From assembly GCA_046262435.1 (NCBI GenBank), contig JBHEMT010000117.1:1-57350 (forward strand): a stretch of DNA of 57,350 bases, read 5' to 3'. Of this stretch, positions 32,649-40,842 are shown in pieces. Each line of letters begins with the position of its first letter. Position 1 is the stretch's first letter. The notes beneath the pieces were generated by a model. That model saw only the letters and a list, made by a program, of their open reading frames with translations, was not told the origin of the DNA and did no database searches. Made by a program: the position numbers and the translations under genes. The DNA comes from JBHEMT01 sp046262435 (lineage in GTDB: Bacteria; Chloroflexota; Dormibacteria; Aeolococcales; Aeolococcaceae).

Positions 32649-32791
32649 CCGGGGCCGCCGGGACCTGCAGTGCCGGACGGTGAACCGGTCCAGGCGCACG
32701 CCGGGCGTTCACGCGCGCCGTCCCGGGTGTAGCCTCTGCGCGGCGCCCGTTCGCTCCTGCTCACGTCCCCCCACCACGAGGCCCGCCCGCA

Positions 32792-33139
32792 ATGCTCCAC
32801 GCCCGATTCGCGACCCCCGCACCCACCGACGCACAGGCCACCGTCGTGCAGCTCTCGGGACGTCGGTTCGGCATTCCCGATCCTGCGGCCGACGCTCCAG
32901 CCCTCGCCCTGCTGCCCGACGACCATCCCGTCCTGCTGCTCCTGGACGAGGTGGCGCGGCTGCGTGATCAACTCGAGGACCGCGAGCTCGAAACCGTCCG
33001 GCTTCGCGAGGACCTGACCCAGGCGTACGACAGGGAATGTGATCTGGTCCGAATCCTGCATCGCTACGTCGTGGCCGAGCAGGCCGCACAGGAGCGCCGG
33101 CGCTGGTGGGCTCCGGTCGGCCGAGGGGTCCGCTCCTAG
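32792..33139 (+). CDS. Small protein with a coiled-coil segment, unknown function
   Basis: A 115-residue frame. Residues 40-80 (HPVLLLLDEVARLRDQLEDR and following Glu/Arg/Leu repeats) look like an amphipathic helix or coiled coil. The C-terminus is basic and aromatic (ERRRWWAPVGRG). No family is recognised. A TAGCCT box about 60 bases upstream could be the promoter; there is no clear ribosome site. The antisense frame here is longer but runs into the 32148 gene and has low-complexity composition, so the plus-strand reading is preferred. Confidence 0.6.
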   Translation: MLHARFATPAPTDAQATVVQLSGRRFGIPDPAADAPALALLPDDHPVLLLLDEVARLRDQLEDRELETVRLREDLTQAYDRECDLVRILHRYVVAEQAAQERRRWWAPVGRGVRS

Positions 33140-33203
33140 GCGAGCTCCGGGCACCTCCCCGCACCTACGCACCTGACCGCCGGGGCGTCGCGCGGCGACG
33201 CCC

Positions 33204-33209
33204 TACGAT
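33204..33209 (+). promoter_or_regulatory. -10 box TACGAT of the 33216 gene, probable leaderless start
   Basis: TACGAT is followed by GCGGTG and ATG 33216. The spacing favours ATG 33216 over the in-frame GTG 33213 just before it. Confidence 0.6.
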
Positions 33210-33215
33210 GCGGTG

Positions 33216-33896
33216 ATGGACGCCGCATCCGCGCCGCTTGCCGCCTCCGCCGTGCGACTCCGGATGGTGGTACACGACACCTGGCTGTACTTCCGCCATC
33301 CCCTGGCGATGACGGACCGGGCCCTGCACCGCCGCGGTTTGGCCGCCGCGGTCGCGGTCACGGGGCTCGCCCTGGTGCTGACGGCGCTGCCCTTCGGGGC
33401 CGTGCCCCCGCCGACGGGGCCGCCGCCGACCACGCAGCCGGCGCTGGTGCGCGCTGCGGAGTGGGCCGGCACTCACCGGCTTGCGCTGGTGACTCTGCTC
33501 AGCCTCACCCTGGTGGTGATCACTGCGGTGGGCTATATCCTCAGCCTCGCCCTCGCGGGACGATGGGGCGGCCCCGGCAGGTTGCCACGCAACCGCCTGC
33601 TGGTGGGCATCGGATACGTCAACTGCGTCTCGCTTCTGAGTGCCGCCATTCCGGTGCCCCCCCTGCTCCTGCAGCTTGTCAACGTCCACCTCTGGGAGCG
33701 CGTCAACGCCGTGGCGGTTCCGCTCAGCCTGCTGGTCACCTGCTGGCTGCCGGTGCCCGCAGTGCTTGCCGTGGAGAGGGGAGCCGACGTCACCCGGGGC
33801 CGCGCGATCGCGCTGCTCAGCGTGGCCACGGGCGCCGCGCTACTCGTCGTCGCCATCCCAGTGGGGATCGCATTCGTCCTGGCCTTCGCCCGCTGA
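33216..33896 (+). CDS. Polytopic membrane protein (Yip1-like topology)
   Basis: A 226-residue protein starting with a short amphipathic cytoplasmic segment (VVHDTWLYFRHPLAM), then about five hydrophobic helices at 43-60, 88-113, 127-150, 160-182 and 200-224. The arrangement resembles bacterial Yip1-domain proteins, but sequence support is weak. No catalytic motif is seen. It converges on the helicase gene with 59 bases between stops. Confidence 0.72.
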   Translation: MDAASAPLAASAVRLRMVVHDTWLYFRHPLAMTDRALHRRGLAAAVAVTGLALVLTALPFGAVPPPTGPPPTTQPALVRAAEWAGTHRLALVTLLSLTLVVITAVGYILSLALAGRWGGPGRLPRNRLLVGIGYVNCVSLLSAAIPVPPLLLQLVNVHLWERVNAVAVPLSLLVTCWLPVPAVLAVERGADVTRGRAIALLSVATGAALLVVAIPVGIAFVLAFAR

Positions 33897-33955
33897 CCGG
33901 GCAGCGCCCCGCCGGCGCGTCAACCGCCGGCCGGCCCGCATCCGGCAGCCCGTAC

Positions 33956-36391
33956 TCAGACCCGGCGGATCAGGTCGCGCTCGATCCGCTGCCGGGTCTC
34001 CGCGACCAGCGGACGCAGAGGGTGGTCACGCAGCGCCTGCTCCATCTGTCGCAGCGCCGAGTAGAGGTTCTTCACCGCCTTGACCACATCACCGAGGTCG
34101 GCCCCGGCGGGTGGCTCGAGGTCGGTGAGCGGCACCCCCAGAGTCCAGCCGTAGGCTGCCCAGACATAGTCGACGGACAGCGGCCGCAGGGTCTCGAGGC
34201 CGTGCTCCTCCTCGAGCTGCGCGAGGCGAACCAGGGCGTGGCGCATGGTGCGCTGGGCGGTGTCGACGCGCGGGGTGGGAAAGCGGGTGCGGCCATGGCG
34301 CTCCCGGCCGCGGTCCTCGGCGACGAGCATCACCAGGGTCGCGGCGAGCTCGGGGGCGGTCATTCCCTCGAACCAGCCTTCGCGGATGCCGAGCGCGATG
34401 AGCAGTGAACTCTCGCCGTACAGGGATGCGGCGAGCCGGCCAAGGTCGGTCGGCTGGTCCTGCTCAAGGAAGCCGGCGCCGGCGAGCACAGCCCGGAAGG
34501 AGCGGAACTCACGGCGATATCGGTGACGGGCATCGCGCAGCTCGTTCTCGCCGCCGTGCAGCGTCTCCTCGACGACGGCCACCTCACGGCGGTGCTCGCG
34601 GTGGTCGGCGAGCAGCGGGCACGAGCGGCAGGGGCTCTGCGCCTCGCGCTGATGCAGGCTCTTGAGCGTGCGTTTCATGGTCTCGAAGCGGCCGCCGAGG
34701 TCGGCCCCGCGGCCGCCGTACCGTCCGCGGCGGCTGTCGCGCCAGTGCTCGCGGCGGGCACGCCGCAGCTCGGTGGAGATCTCCTCGATCTCCTTGGCGG
34801 TGGCCAGGAACTGGGTCAGGGTGCGCTCGGTACAGCGCACCCGCGGGTGCCGGTAGACCTGAGTGCGCAGGTCGGCGAGTCGTTCGTGGAGGTTCTGCTC
34901 ACGCACCTCCCAGTGATCGGACCTCGCCAGGGTCTGGTACTGACCGAAGGAGCGCTCCATGAGGGCCTCGGCCTGCTCGACGGTGCGGCTGCGCAGCAGG
35001 TTCAAGGTCATCGTGTAGGTGGGCGCGAACTTCGACTCCACCGCCATCTCGCCGCCCACCGCCGCCTCGTAGATGTCGCGGACGTCGACGTCCCACTCCT
35101 TGAGAATCACGCCGTGACCGACGACGTCGATGCCACGCCGCCCGGCCCGGCCCATCAGCTGGGTGAGCTCGCCGCTGGTGAGCGCAGCGAACTGGGTGCC
35201 ATCGAACTTGGTGAAGGACGAAACCACGCAGGCGCGGGCCGGCATGTTGAGCCCTAGCGACAGCGTCTCAGTGGCGAACACCACCTTGATCAGCCCCTCG
35301 ATGAACAGCGCCTCCACCGTTTCCTTGGCGTAGGGAAGCATTCCCGCGTGATGCATGGCCACCCCGCGGCGGAGGAGGTCGAGGTTGAGCGCTCCGGCGT
35401 TGACCGCCGCCTCGTCGGGATCCTCGACGCTGCGCATGCGCTCCGCGTACAGGCTGTCGATGCGAGCCTTCTCCGCGGCGCTGGTCAGGTCGACACCGTG
35501 GATGCCGCAACGGGTGAGCGCCTCGCGGCAGCCGCGACGCGAGAAGATGAAATAGATCGCCGGAAGCATCTGCCGCGTGCGCAGGTTCTCGATCACGTGC
35601 AGGCTGTCGTTATCCGGGGCGCGCCGCGCATAGCGCATGCGTTCGCCGTGCAGAGTGTCGCTCTGGGCCAGTTCGAGGGTGCGGCGGTTCACCTTGCCCT
35701 GCTTGTCGAACAGAGGATGGACGTCGTTGTCGATTCCCAGCCATAGGCGCAGCTCCACGGGCCGCTCGGTGCGCACCACGGTGGCCACCCGGCCACGGAG
35801 CTCGCTCATCCAGGCCGCCACCTCGCCCACGTTCGAGATGGTTGCGGAGAGGCCGATGAAGCGTATGTGCTGCGGTGCACTGACGATGATCTCCTCCCAC
35901 ACCGTTCCGCGCGGGTAGTCGTCGATGTAATGCACCTCATCGAGCACCACGTCGCCCACCAGGTCAAGCCGGGCCGGCTGGTCATAGATGACGTTGCGCA
36001 AAATCTCGGTGGTCATCACCAGCACCGGAGCACCGTCATTGATGGTGTGCTCGCCAGTCACCAGGCCGACGTTGGCCTCGCCGTAGCGAGCCTGGAGGTC
36101 GTGGAACTTCTGGTTGCTCAGCGCTTTGAGGGGCGTGGTGTAGATCACCCGGTCGGCCTCGTGGCGGCTGCGGCGCAGCGCCACCGGGGCGCGGAGGCAG
36201 CGCCAGACCGCGTACTCGGCGACCACCGTCTTGCCGCTGCTGGTGGGGGCCGACACCAGGACACCGCGCGACGCCTCCAGCTCGCGCAGGGCCTCCACCT
36301 GGAAGTCGTCCAGGGGGAAGGGCAGGGTGGCGGCGAAGCCCCTGACCAGGGTGTCGACGAGGGAGGCGTCGACACCCGCAGCGCAGCTCAC
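33956..36391 (-). CDS. HelY/Ski2-like superfamily 2 RNA helicase
   Basis: An 811-residue DExH helicase of the Ski2/Mtr4 group, as in actinobacterial HelY. Walker A is APTSSGKT (48-55), motif II DEVH (151-154), motif III SATISN, and motif VI QLMGRAGRRGID. The C-terminal half holds the DSHCT-type helical region, with a Cys/His cluster CRSCPLLADHREH that may bind metal. Expected role: ATP-driven remodelling of structured RNA. The GTG start overlaps the stop of the upstream DUF503 gene in a GTGA junction. Confidence 0.9.
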   Translation of the reverse strand: MSCAAGVDASLVDTLVRGFAATLPFPLDDFQVEALRELEASRGVLVSAPTSSGKTVVAEYAVWRCLRAPVALRRSRHEADRVIYTTPLKALSNQKFHDLQARYGEANVGLVTGEHTINDGAPVLVMTTEILRNVIYDQPARLDLVGDVVLDEVHYIDDYPRGTVWEEIIVSAPQHIRFIGLSATISNVGEVAAWMSELRGRVATVVRTERPVELRLWLGIDNDVHPLFDKQGKVNRRTLELAQSDTLHGERMRYARRAPDNDSLHVIENLRTRQMLPAIYFIFSRRGCREALTRCGIHGVDLTSAAEKARIDSLYAERMRSVEDPDEAAVNAGALNLDLLRRGVAMHHAGMLPYAKETVEALFIEGLIKVVFATETLSLGLNMPARACVVSSFTKFDGTQFAALTSGELTQLMGRAGRRGIDVVGHGVILKEWDVDVRDIYEAAVGGEMAVESKFAPTYTMTLNLLRSRTVEQAEALMERSFGQYQTLARSDHWEVREQNLHERLADLRTQVYRHPRVRCTERTLTQFLATAKEIEEISTELRRARREHWRDSRRGRYGGRGADLGGRFETMKRTLKSLHQREAQSPCRSCPLLADHREHRREVAVVEETLHGGENELRDARHRYRREFRSFRAVLAGAGFLEQDQPTDLGRLAASLYGESSLLIALGIREGWFEGMTAPELAATLVMLVAEDRGRERHGRTRFPTPRVDTAQRTMRHALVRLAQLEEEHGLETLRPLSVDYVWAAYGWTLGVPLTDLEPPAGADLGDVVKAVKNLYSALRQMEQALRDHPLRPLVAETRQRIERDLIRRV

Positions 36392-36678
36392 AGGTGGACC
36401 AGCTCGAAGGAGGTGCGCGTGACCAAAGCCTCGGTCGCCTCGTCCTCAATGAAACGGAGCACCTTCTGACAGATCTCGTCGGCGTGCCGGCCGTCGTTGC
36501 TCACGCAGGCGACACCCACGACGGCGGACTGCCAGAGGTTCTCGTCCCCCACCTCAGCGACGGCGACGTTGAAGCGCTGGCGCACCCGGGCGGTGAGCGA
36601 GCGGACCACCTGCCGCTTGGCCTTCAGCGACTCACTGTCGGGCACGTGCAGGGTGACGGACAGGGTGCCGACGACCAT
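36388..36678 (-). CDS. ylxP: DUF503 / YlxP-family protein
   Basis: A 96-residue ferredoxin-like-fold protein of the YlxP (DUF503) family. VVGTLSVTLHVPDSESLKAK, the RQVVRSLTARVRQRFNVAVAE stretch around residues 22-42 and the DENLWQSAVVGVACVS strand are typical. In Firmicutes ylxP sits in the nusA-infB-rbfA operon and is linked to ribosome maturation. Here it is translationally coupled (4-base overlap) to an RNA helicase gene, which strengthens an RNA-related role. ATG 36678 lies 7 bases after TAGCGT. Confidence 0.92.
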   Translation of the reverse strand: MVVGTLSVTLHVPDSESLKAKRQVVRSLTARVRQRFNVAVAEVGDENLWQSAVVGVACVSNDGRHADEICQKVLRFIEDEATEALVTRTSFELVHL

Positions 36679-36685
36679 TGGGGTC

Positions 36686-36691
36686 ACGCTA
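36686..36691 (-). promoter_or_regulatory. -10 box TAGCGT of ylxP-helicase operon, probable leaderless start
   Basis: Minus-strand TAGCGT is followed by GACCCCA and ATG 36678, with a 7-base gap and no ribosome site. Confidence 0.6.
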
Positions 36692-36772
36692 CCAGAGGCC
36701 GGCGCAAGGACTGGCGGCGCCGCCCCGATCGCCTCGCGCGGCGCGGCCCTTTGTGGCATCCTCCCCAGCACC

Positions 36773-38623
36773 ATGGCCACCGGAGCTCCCGAGCAGACGT
36801 CCGCGACCCCGGCCACCGGCCCGATCCCGACGCTCGTTGAGCTGTTCCGCAAACAGGTGGCCACCAAGCCGGGCGAGGCAGCGATGTACTTCCGCTCGGC
36901 GGGACGATACACCCCCATCAACTGGGAACAGTTCGGACGCGCCCAGCAGCGGGTTGGCGCCTACCTGCTCGATGAGGGCGTGGATCCCGGTGACCATGTT
37001 GCGATCTGGTCGGACAACCGCCCGGAGTGGCACATCGCCGACATCGGCACCCTGTCGGTGCGCGGGGTCCCGGCGCCGATCTACCTGACCCTGAGCGCCG
37101 ACCAGGCGGGCTACATTCTCGAACACTCGGCGGCGCGAGTGTGCTTCGTCGAGAACGAGAAGCTGCTTGCCCGGGTCCTTCAGGTGCGCAAGAGCCTGCC
37201 CAAACTGCGCCGGGTGGTGGTCATCGAGGGGCAGGCCGAGGCGTCGCCCGATGGGCTGGTCGTTCCCTGGAGCCACGTTCTCGAGGTGGGGGAGAAGGCC
37301 CTGCGCGAGGGGGCTGAGGGAAGGGTCGCGCGACGCACCGCGGAGGCCAAAGCGGACGACGTCGCCACCCTGATCTACACCAGCGGCACAACCGGGCCAC
37401 CCAAGGCGTCGCAGATTACCCACGCCAATGCTCACGCTGCCGCGGAAAGCATCCTCCAGGTGCTTGAGGCACGCGAGGACGACGTCGCGCTGTCCTACCT
37501 GCCGCTCGCCCACGTGGTGGAGCGGCTGGTCACCGAGTTCCGGCAGTACCGTTTCGGGGGCCCGGTGTACTTCCTCGACGGGATGCCCAACCTCGGAGCC
37601 CGCCTACGCGAGGTGCGGCCGACCATCTTCTTCGGCGTACCGCGCGTGTGGGAGAAGATGGCGCAGCAGGTGGAGAAAGCCATCGCCGCGCAGCCGCTGC
37701 CCCGGCGTGCGCTGGCCCGCTGGGCGCTGCGGGTTGGCGACCGGTATCGGCAGCGCGAGCTCAGCGGCAAACCAGTCGACGAGCGGCTGCGTCGTGGGCA
37801 CGCTCTGGCCGAGCGGCTCGTGCTGAGCAAGATGCGCGCCCAGATCGGGCTTGACCGCTGCCGGATCTGCGCCAGCGGGGCGGCGCCGATCGCGCTCGAC
37901 ATCCTCCGCTTTTTCGATGGCATGGGCCTGCGGATCTACGAGGGCTACGGCCAGACCGAGAACTGCGCAGGGGTGACCATGAACTCGCCGAGCAACTACC
38001 GCCAGGGCACGGTGGGCACCGCCATCCCGGGGGTGGAGCTTCGGGTTGCTGAGGATGGCGAGGTCCTGATGCGCGGTGCCGACGTCTTCGCCGGGTACTA
38101 CAAGGACAAGAAGGCCACCCAGGAGTTGCTCCAGGACGGGTGGCTGCACACCGGGGATGTCGGGGAGATCGACGACGATGGGTTTCTCAAGATCACTGAC
38201 CGCAAGAAGGATCTGATCATCACCGCGGGAGGCAAGAACATCTCCCCGGGGAACATCGAGGGGCGTCTGCAGGAGCACCGGCTGATCGCCAACGCGGTGG
38301 CCATCGGGGATCAGCGTCCCTACATCGCCGCTCTGCTCACCCTGGACCCGGAACAGGCCGCCGGTTTCGCCAGGAGTCATGGACTGCCCGCGGACCCGGA
38401 AAAGCTGGCCGGCAGCGACGCGCTCAACAAGGAGCTGCAGAGGCATGTTGACGCGGTCAACAGCAAGCTGAGCAAGGTCGAGCAGGTGAAGCGATTTGCC
38501 GTACTGCCCAAGGACTTTGAGATTGGTGATGAGCTGACCCCCACCCTGAAGGTGAAGCGCAAGACCGTGGTCGAGAAGTACTCAGAGCAGCTCGAGGAGC
38601 TGTACGCCAAGCCCAAGGAGTAG
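36773..38623 (+). CDS. Long-chain fatty-acid-CoA ligase (AMP-forming)
   Basis: A 616-residue adenylate-forming enzyme that activates long-chain fatty acids with ATP and CoA. The P-loop-like motif is IYTSGTTGPPK, followed by GYGQTENCAG, the adenylate-binding HTGDVGEIDDDGFLKITDRK and the hinge/catalytic region KDLIITAGGKNISPGNIE. The spacing is that of FadD15-type, membrane-associated ligases. ATG 36773 is chosen because upstream codons run antisense to ylxP. It diverges from ylxP, with 94 bases between starts. Its role in beta-oxidation or lipid recycling cannot be told from context. Confidence 0.93.
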   Translation: MATGAPEQTSATPATGPIPTLVELFRKQVATKPGEAAMYFRSAGRYTPINWEQFGRAQQRVGAYLLDEGVDPGDHVAIWSDNRPEWHIADIGTLSVRGVPAPIYLTLSADQAGYILEHSAARVCFVENEKLLARVLQVRKSLPKLRRVVVIEGQAEASPDGLVVPWSHVLEVGEKALREGAEGRVARRTAEAKADDVATLIYTSGTTGPPKASQITHANAHAAAESILQVLEAREDDVALSYLPLAHVVERLVTEFRQYRFGGPVYFLDGMPNLGARLREVRPTIFFGVPRVWEKMAQQVEKAIAAQPLPRRALARWALRVGDRYRQRELSGKPVDERLRRGHALAERLVLSKMRAQIGLDRCRICASGAAPIALDILRFFDGMGLRIYEGYGQTENCAGVTMNSPSNYRQGTVGTAIPGVELRVAEDGEVLMRGADVFAGYYKDKKATQELLQDGWLHTGDVGEIDDDGFLKITDRKKDLIITAGGKNISPGNIEGRLQEHRLIANAVAIGDQRPYIAALLTLDPEQAAGFARSHGLPADPEKLAGSDALNKELQRHVDAVNSKLSKVEQVKRFAVLPKDFEIGDELTPTLKVKRKTVVEKYSEQLEELYAKPKE

Positions 38624-38692
38624 TTGCCGGTCGAGCCCGCTCCCGAAAGGCACCGGCCCGGACCCCGCGGTGGCCGCGCCTTGGCGGTCAGG

Positions 38693-39034
38693 TCAGAGGA
38701 TGGAGAGCAGCTTTTGGCGCAGCTCCTCGAGCCGCTCGAACTCGTCGACCGAGGGTCTGCCCACGGTCTTGTGGGGGAACTTCACGGCCTGAATGGCGTC
38801 GACGATGGCCTGCACGTCCTCCTGGCTCAGCCGGACCAGGAAGCCGTCGAGCGACGGTGCCGGCACCGCGACCGCATCACCGCGACGAGCGGCGGCGACG
38901 GAGAGCTCGGTCTGTGCCTGCGGGCCATGACCGTGCGGGGCCAGCGGGTCGCGCTCAGCGTCGTCGGCGCCCGCCTCGGTCTGGCGAAAGAGCTCTTCGC
39001 TGCCGCGCAGCTGCGCTCGGCGAAAGCCCGGCAT
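38693..39034 (-). CDS. Small partner protein downstream of orphan ParA
   Basis: A 113-residue protein whose first 70 residues are polar and probably disordered (GSEELFRQTEAGADDAERDP, His/Pro/Gln-rich part) and whose last 45 are helical (LSQEDVQAIVDAIQAVK and VDEFERLEELRQKLLSIL). Its ATG shares one base with the ParA stop (TGATG), so synthesis is coupled. There is no ParB-like helix-turn-helix or CTPase motif. Disordered-plus-helical small partners are typical of ParA-type positioning systems such as McdA/McdB; this is an inference from arrangement only. Confidence 0.72.
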   Translation of the reverse strand: MPGFRRAQLRGSEELFRQTEAGADDAERDPLAPHGHGPQAQTELSVAAARRGDAVAVPAPSLDGFLVRLSQEDVQAIVDAIQAVKFPHKTVGRPSVDEFERLEELRQKLLSIL

Positions 39035-39837
39035 CACGCCGCTCCCGCGGAGCTCTGCGCCAGCACCGCCTCCGCCAGCTCGCGGTATGCCTTCGCCCCG
39101 GGGCTGGCCCCGGCGTACTGGAGAATGGACTGTCCCGCCAGCGGACATTCGGCGAAACGAATGCTGGAGTCGATGCGCATGTCGAAGACCTGCGCCCCAT
39201 AGCGCTCTCTGACCAAGTCGAGGACCTCCTGGCTGTGCAGGGTGCGGGACTTGTAGATGGTGGGCAGGATTCCCGAGATGCGCAGCCGTGGGTTGAGCTT
39301 CGCGGCGACCCGGTCGATGGTGCGCTGCAGCTGCTGCATCCCCTTCATCCCAAAGTACTCGCACTGAAGGGGAATGATCACCTCGTCGGATGCGACGAGG
39401 GCGTTGATGCAGAGCAGGCCGAGGGACGGGGGGCAGTCGATGACCACGAAGTCGTACTCGCCGACGATGGTCTCGAGCTTCTCGGTGAGCACGCGCTCCC
39501 GACCCATCTCCTGAACCAGGACCATCTCGGCACCGCTCAGCTCGATGTTGGCGGGCAGGAAGTCGACTCCGGTCTCGTCGGAACGCAGGCGCACGTCCTC
39601 GGCCCGGACCTGGTGATCGGTGAGCAGGTTGTAGACAGTCAGCTCGAGCTCGTCGGGACGCCGGCAGCCCATGTTCAGGGTGAGGTGCCCCTGGGGGTCC
39701 AGGTCGATGGCAAGAACCCGCTGGCCAGCCTCGGCGAGGGCGCTGCTGAGGTTCACCGCGGTCGTCGTCTTTCCAACACCACCCTTCTGGTTGGCGATGG
39801 AGATGACTCGCGTCACATTGCGACCGGACAGATGCAC
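39034..39837 (-). CDS. ParA-family ATPase
   Basis: A 267-residue deviant-Walker ATPase. The N-terminal motif is ANQKGGVGKTTT (signature Lys K18), switch I is AIDLDPQGHLTLNMG, and switch II is VVIDCPPSLGLL. Length and lack of an N-terminal helix-turn-helix match chromosomal Soj/MinD-like ParA. No parB or parS-like repeat is in this window; instead a 113-residue gene follows with one base shared. GTG 39837 is taken as start, GTG 39816 (VTRVISIANQ) is a plausible alternative that fits family N-termini well. Confidence 0.92.
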   Translation of the reverse strand: MHLSGRNVTRVISIANQKGGVGKTTTAVNLSSALAEAGQRVLAIDLDPQGHLTLNMGCRRPDELELTVYNLLTDHQVRAEDVRLRSDETGVDFLPANIELSGAEMVLVQEMGRERVLTEKLETIVGEYDFVVIDCPPSLGLLCINALVASDEVIIPLQCEYFGMKGMQQLQRTIDRVAAKLNPRLRISGILPTIYKSRTLHSQEVLDLVRERYGAQVFDMRIDSSIRFAECPLAGQSILQYAGASPGAKAYRELAEAVLAQSSAGAA

Positions 39838-39851
39838 CGCATCGGGGACGT

Positions 39852-39857
39852 ATCATA
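39852..39857 (-). promoter_or_regulatory. -10 box TATGAT upstream of parA
   Basis: Minus-strand TATGAT ends 14 bases before GTG 39837, allowing a leader of roughly 7 bases, or about 28 bases to GTG 39816. Confidence 0.5.
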
Positions 39858-39935
39858 ACCACGCCCCAAGGCACCCCAGCGGTTGGGGGCCTGCTGCCGG
39901 GCACGAGGGCTCGCCGGAAGCGCGGCCTGCGCACT

Positions 39936-40823
39936 GTGAGGACCCTGTTGACAGAAGCGGAGCGCGTCAAGCCTCGGTCGGTGTACGCCGACGAGGCGGT
40001 GGCCTACGCCCTGGAGAGTCGCTGGCAGGACGCCCTGAATACCAACCGAGCGGTCCTGGACCGTTACGGGCCGGATGAGGACGCCTACAACCGCCTGGGC
40101 AAGGCATACACCGAGCTGGGCGACCTCAACGAGGCCCTGGCCGCCTACAGCAAGACCATCGAGCTCAACCCCCTGAATGTCATCGCGGGGAAGAACTTCC
40201 GCAAGCTGCAGTCGCTGATCGACCACGCCGAGCGGCCAGAGGGCAGCGCGGGCCGGCTCGACGTCGACCTCTTCACCGAGGAGCCGGGCAAGAGCGGGCT
40301 CACCCTGCTCATCCCACCGAGCGGCGGCGTCGGGGTCAAGGTCGCCCCCGGGGACACCGTCTCCCTGGAGGCTGAGGGCTCTAGCCTCCACGTGCGGACC
40401 TCGCGATCGGTCCTGATCGGCGACGTCGACCCCAAGATCGCCCGGCGCATCCTTCCCCTGCTGGCCAGCGGCAACAGGTACTCCGGGGCAGTGGCCCGGG
40501 TCAACGAGGACAAGGGGACCATCGAGGTGATGATCCGCGAGACCCACCAGGCTCCTGAGAACGCGCGCAAGTCGTCCTTCCCGATCACCCGGACCGCCAA
40601 GCGTGACGACTTCCGTCCCTACGCCAAGGAGTCGCTGCTCGTCGACCGCGGCACCGATGCCGACCAGGTCTTCGAGGATGACACGGAGCGGATTCCGTCA
40701 GGCGGTGGCGATGACGAGCTGGATGGGATGCAGACCGTCGAGGGGGAGTTCGAGGAGCCCGCCGGAGCCGCTGACGACGACGAGGACGCGGACATCGACA
40801 CCCGGCCCGAGGACGAGTACTAG
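39936..40823 (+). CDS. TPR protein with uncharacterised central domain and acidic tail
   Basis: A 295-residue cytoplasmic protein in three parts. Residues 18-95 form about two TPR units (YADEAVAYALESRWQDALN, DAYNRLGKAYTELGDLNEAL). Residues about 107-210 are a compact mixed domain (LTLLIPPSGGVGVKVAPGD, DVDPKIARRILPLLASGNRY, AVARVNEDKGTIEVMI) that I cannot assign. Residues 245-295 are a highly acidic tail (DDELDG, EGEFEEP, DDDEDADID). GTG 39936 is used. It diverges from parA by 98 bases, so a functional link is possible but unproven. Confidence 0.82.
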   Translation: MRTLLTEAERVKPRSVYADEAVAYALESRWQDALNTNRAVLDRYGPDEDAYNRLGKAYTELGDLNEALAAYSKTIELNPLNVIAGKNFRKLQSLIDHAERPEGSAGRLDVDLFTEEPGKSGLTLLIPPSGGVGVKVAPGDTVSLEAEGSSLHVRTSRSVLIGDVDPKIARRILPLLASGNRYSGAVARVNEDKGTIEVMIRETHQAPENARKSSFPITRTAKRDDFRPYAKESLLVDRGTDADQVFEDDTERIPSGGGDDELDGMQTVEGEFEEPAGAADDDEDADIDTRPEDEY

Positions 40824-40842
40824 CCCCCAAGGCTGGAGCACG

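Noticed and set aside
32582..33172. 196-codon minus-strand frame across 32.6-33.2 kb
   Set aside because: It runs antisense into the well-formed 32148 gene, has low-complexity composition, and no promoter or ribosome site was seen. The plus-strand 115-residue frame is preferred, with moderate confidence.
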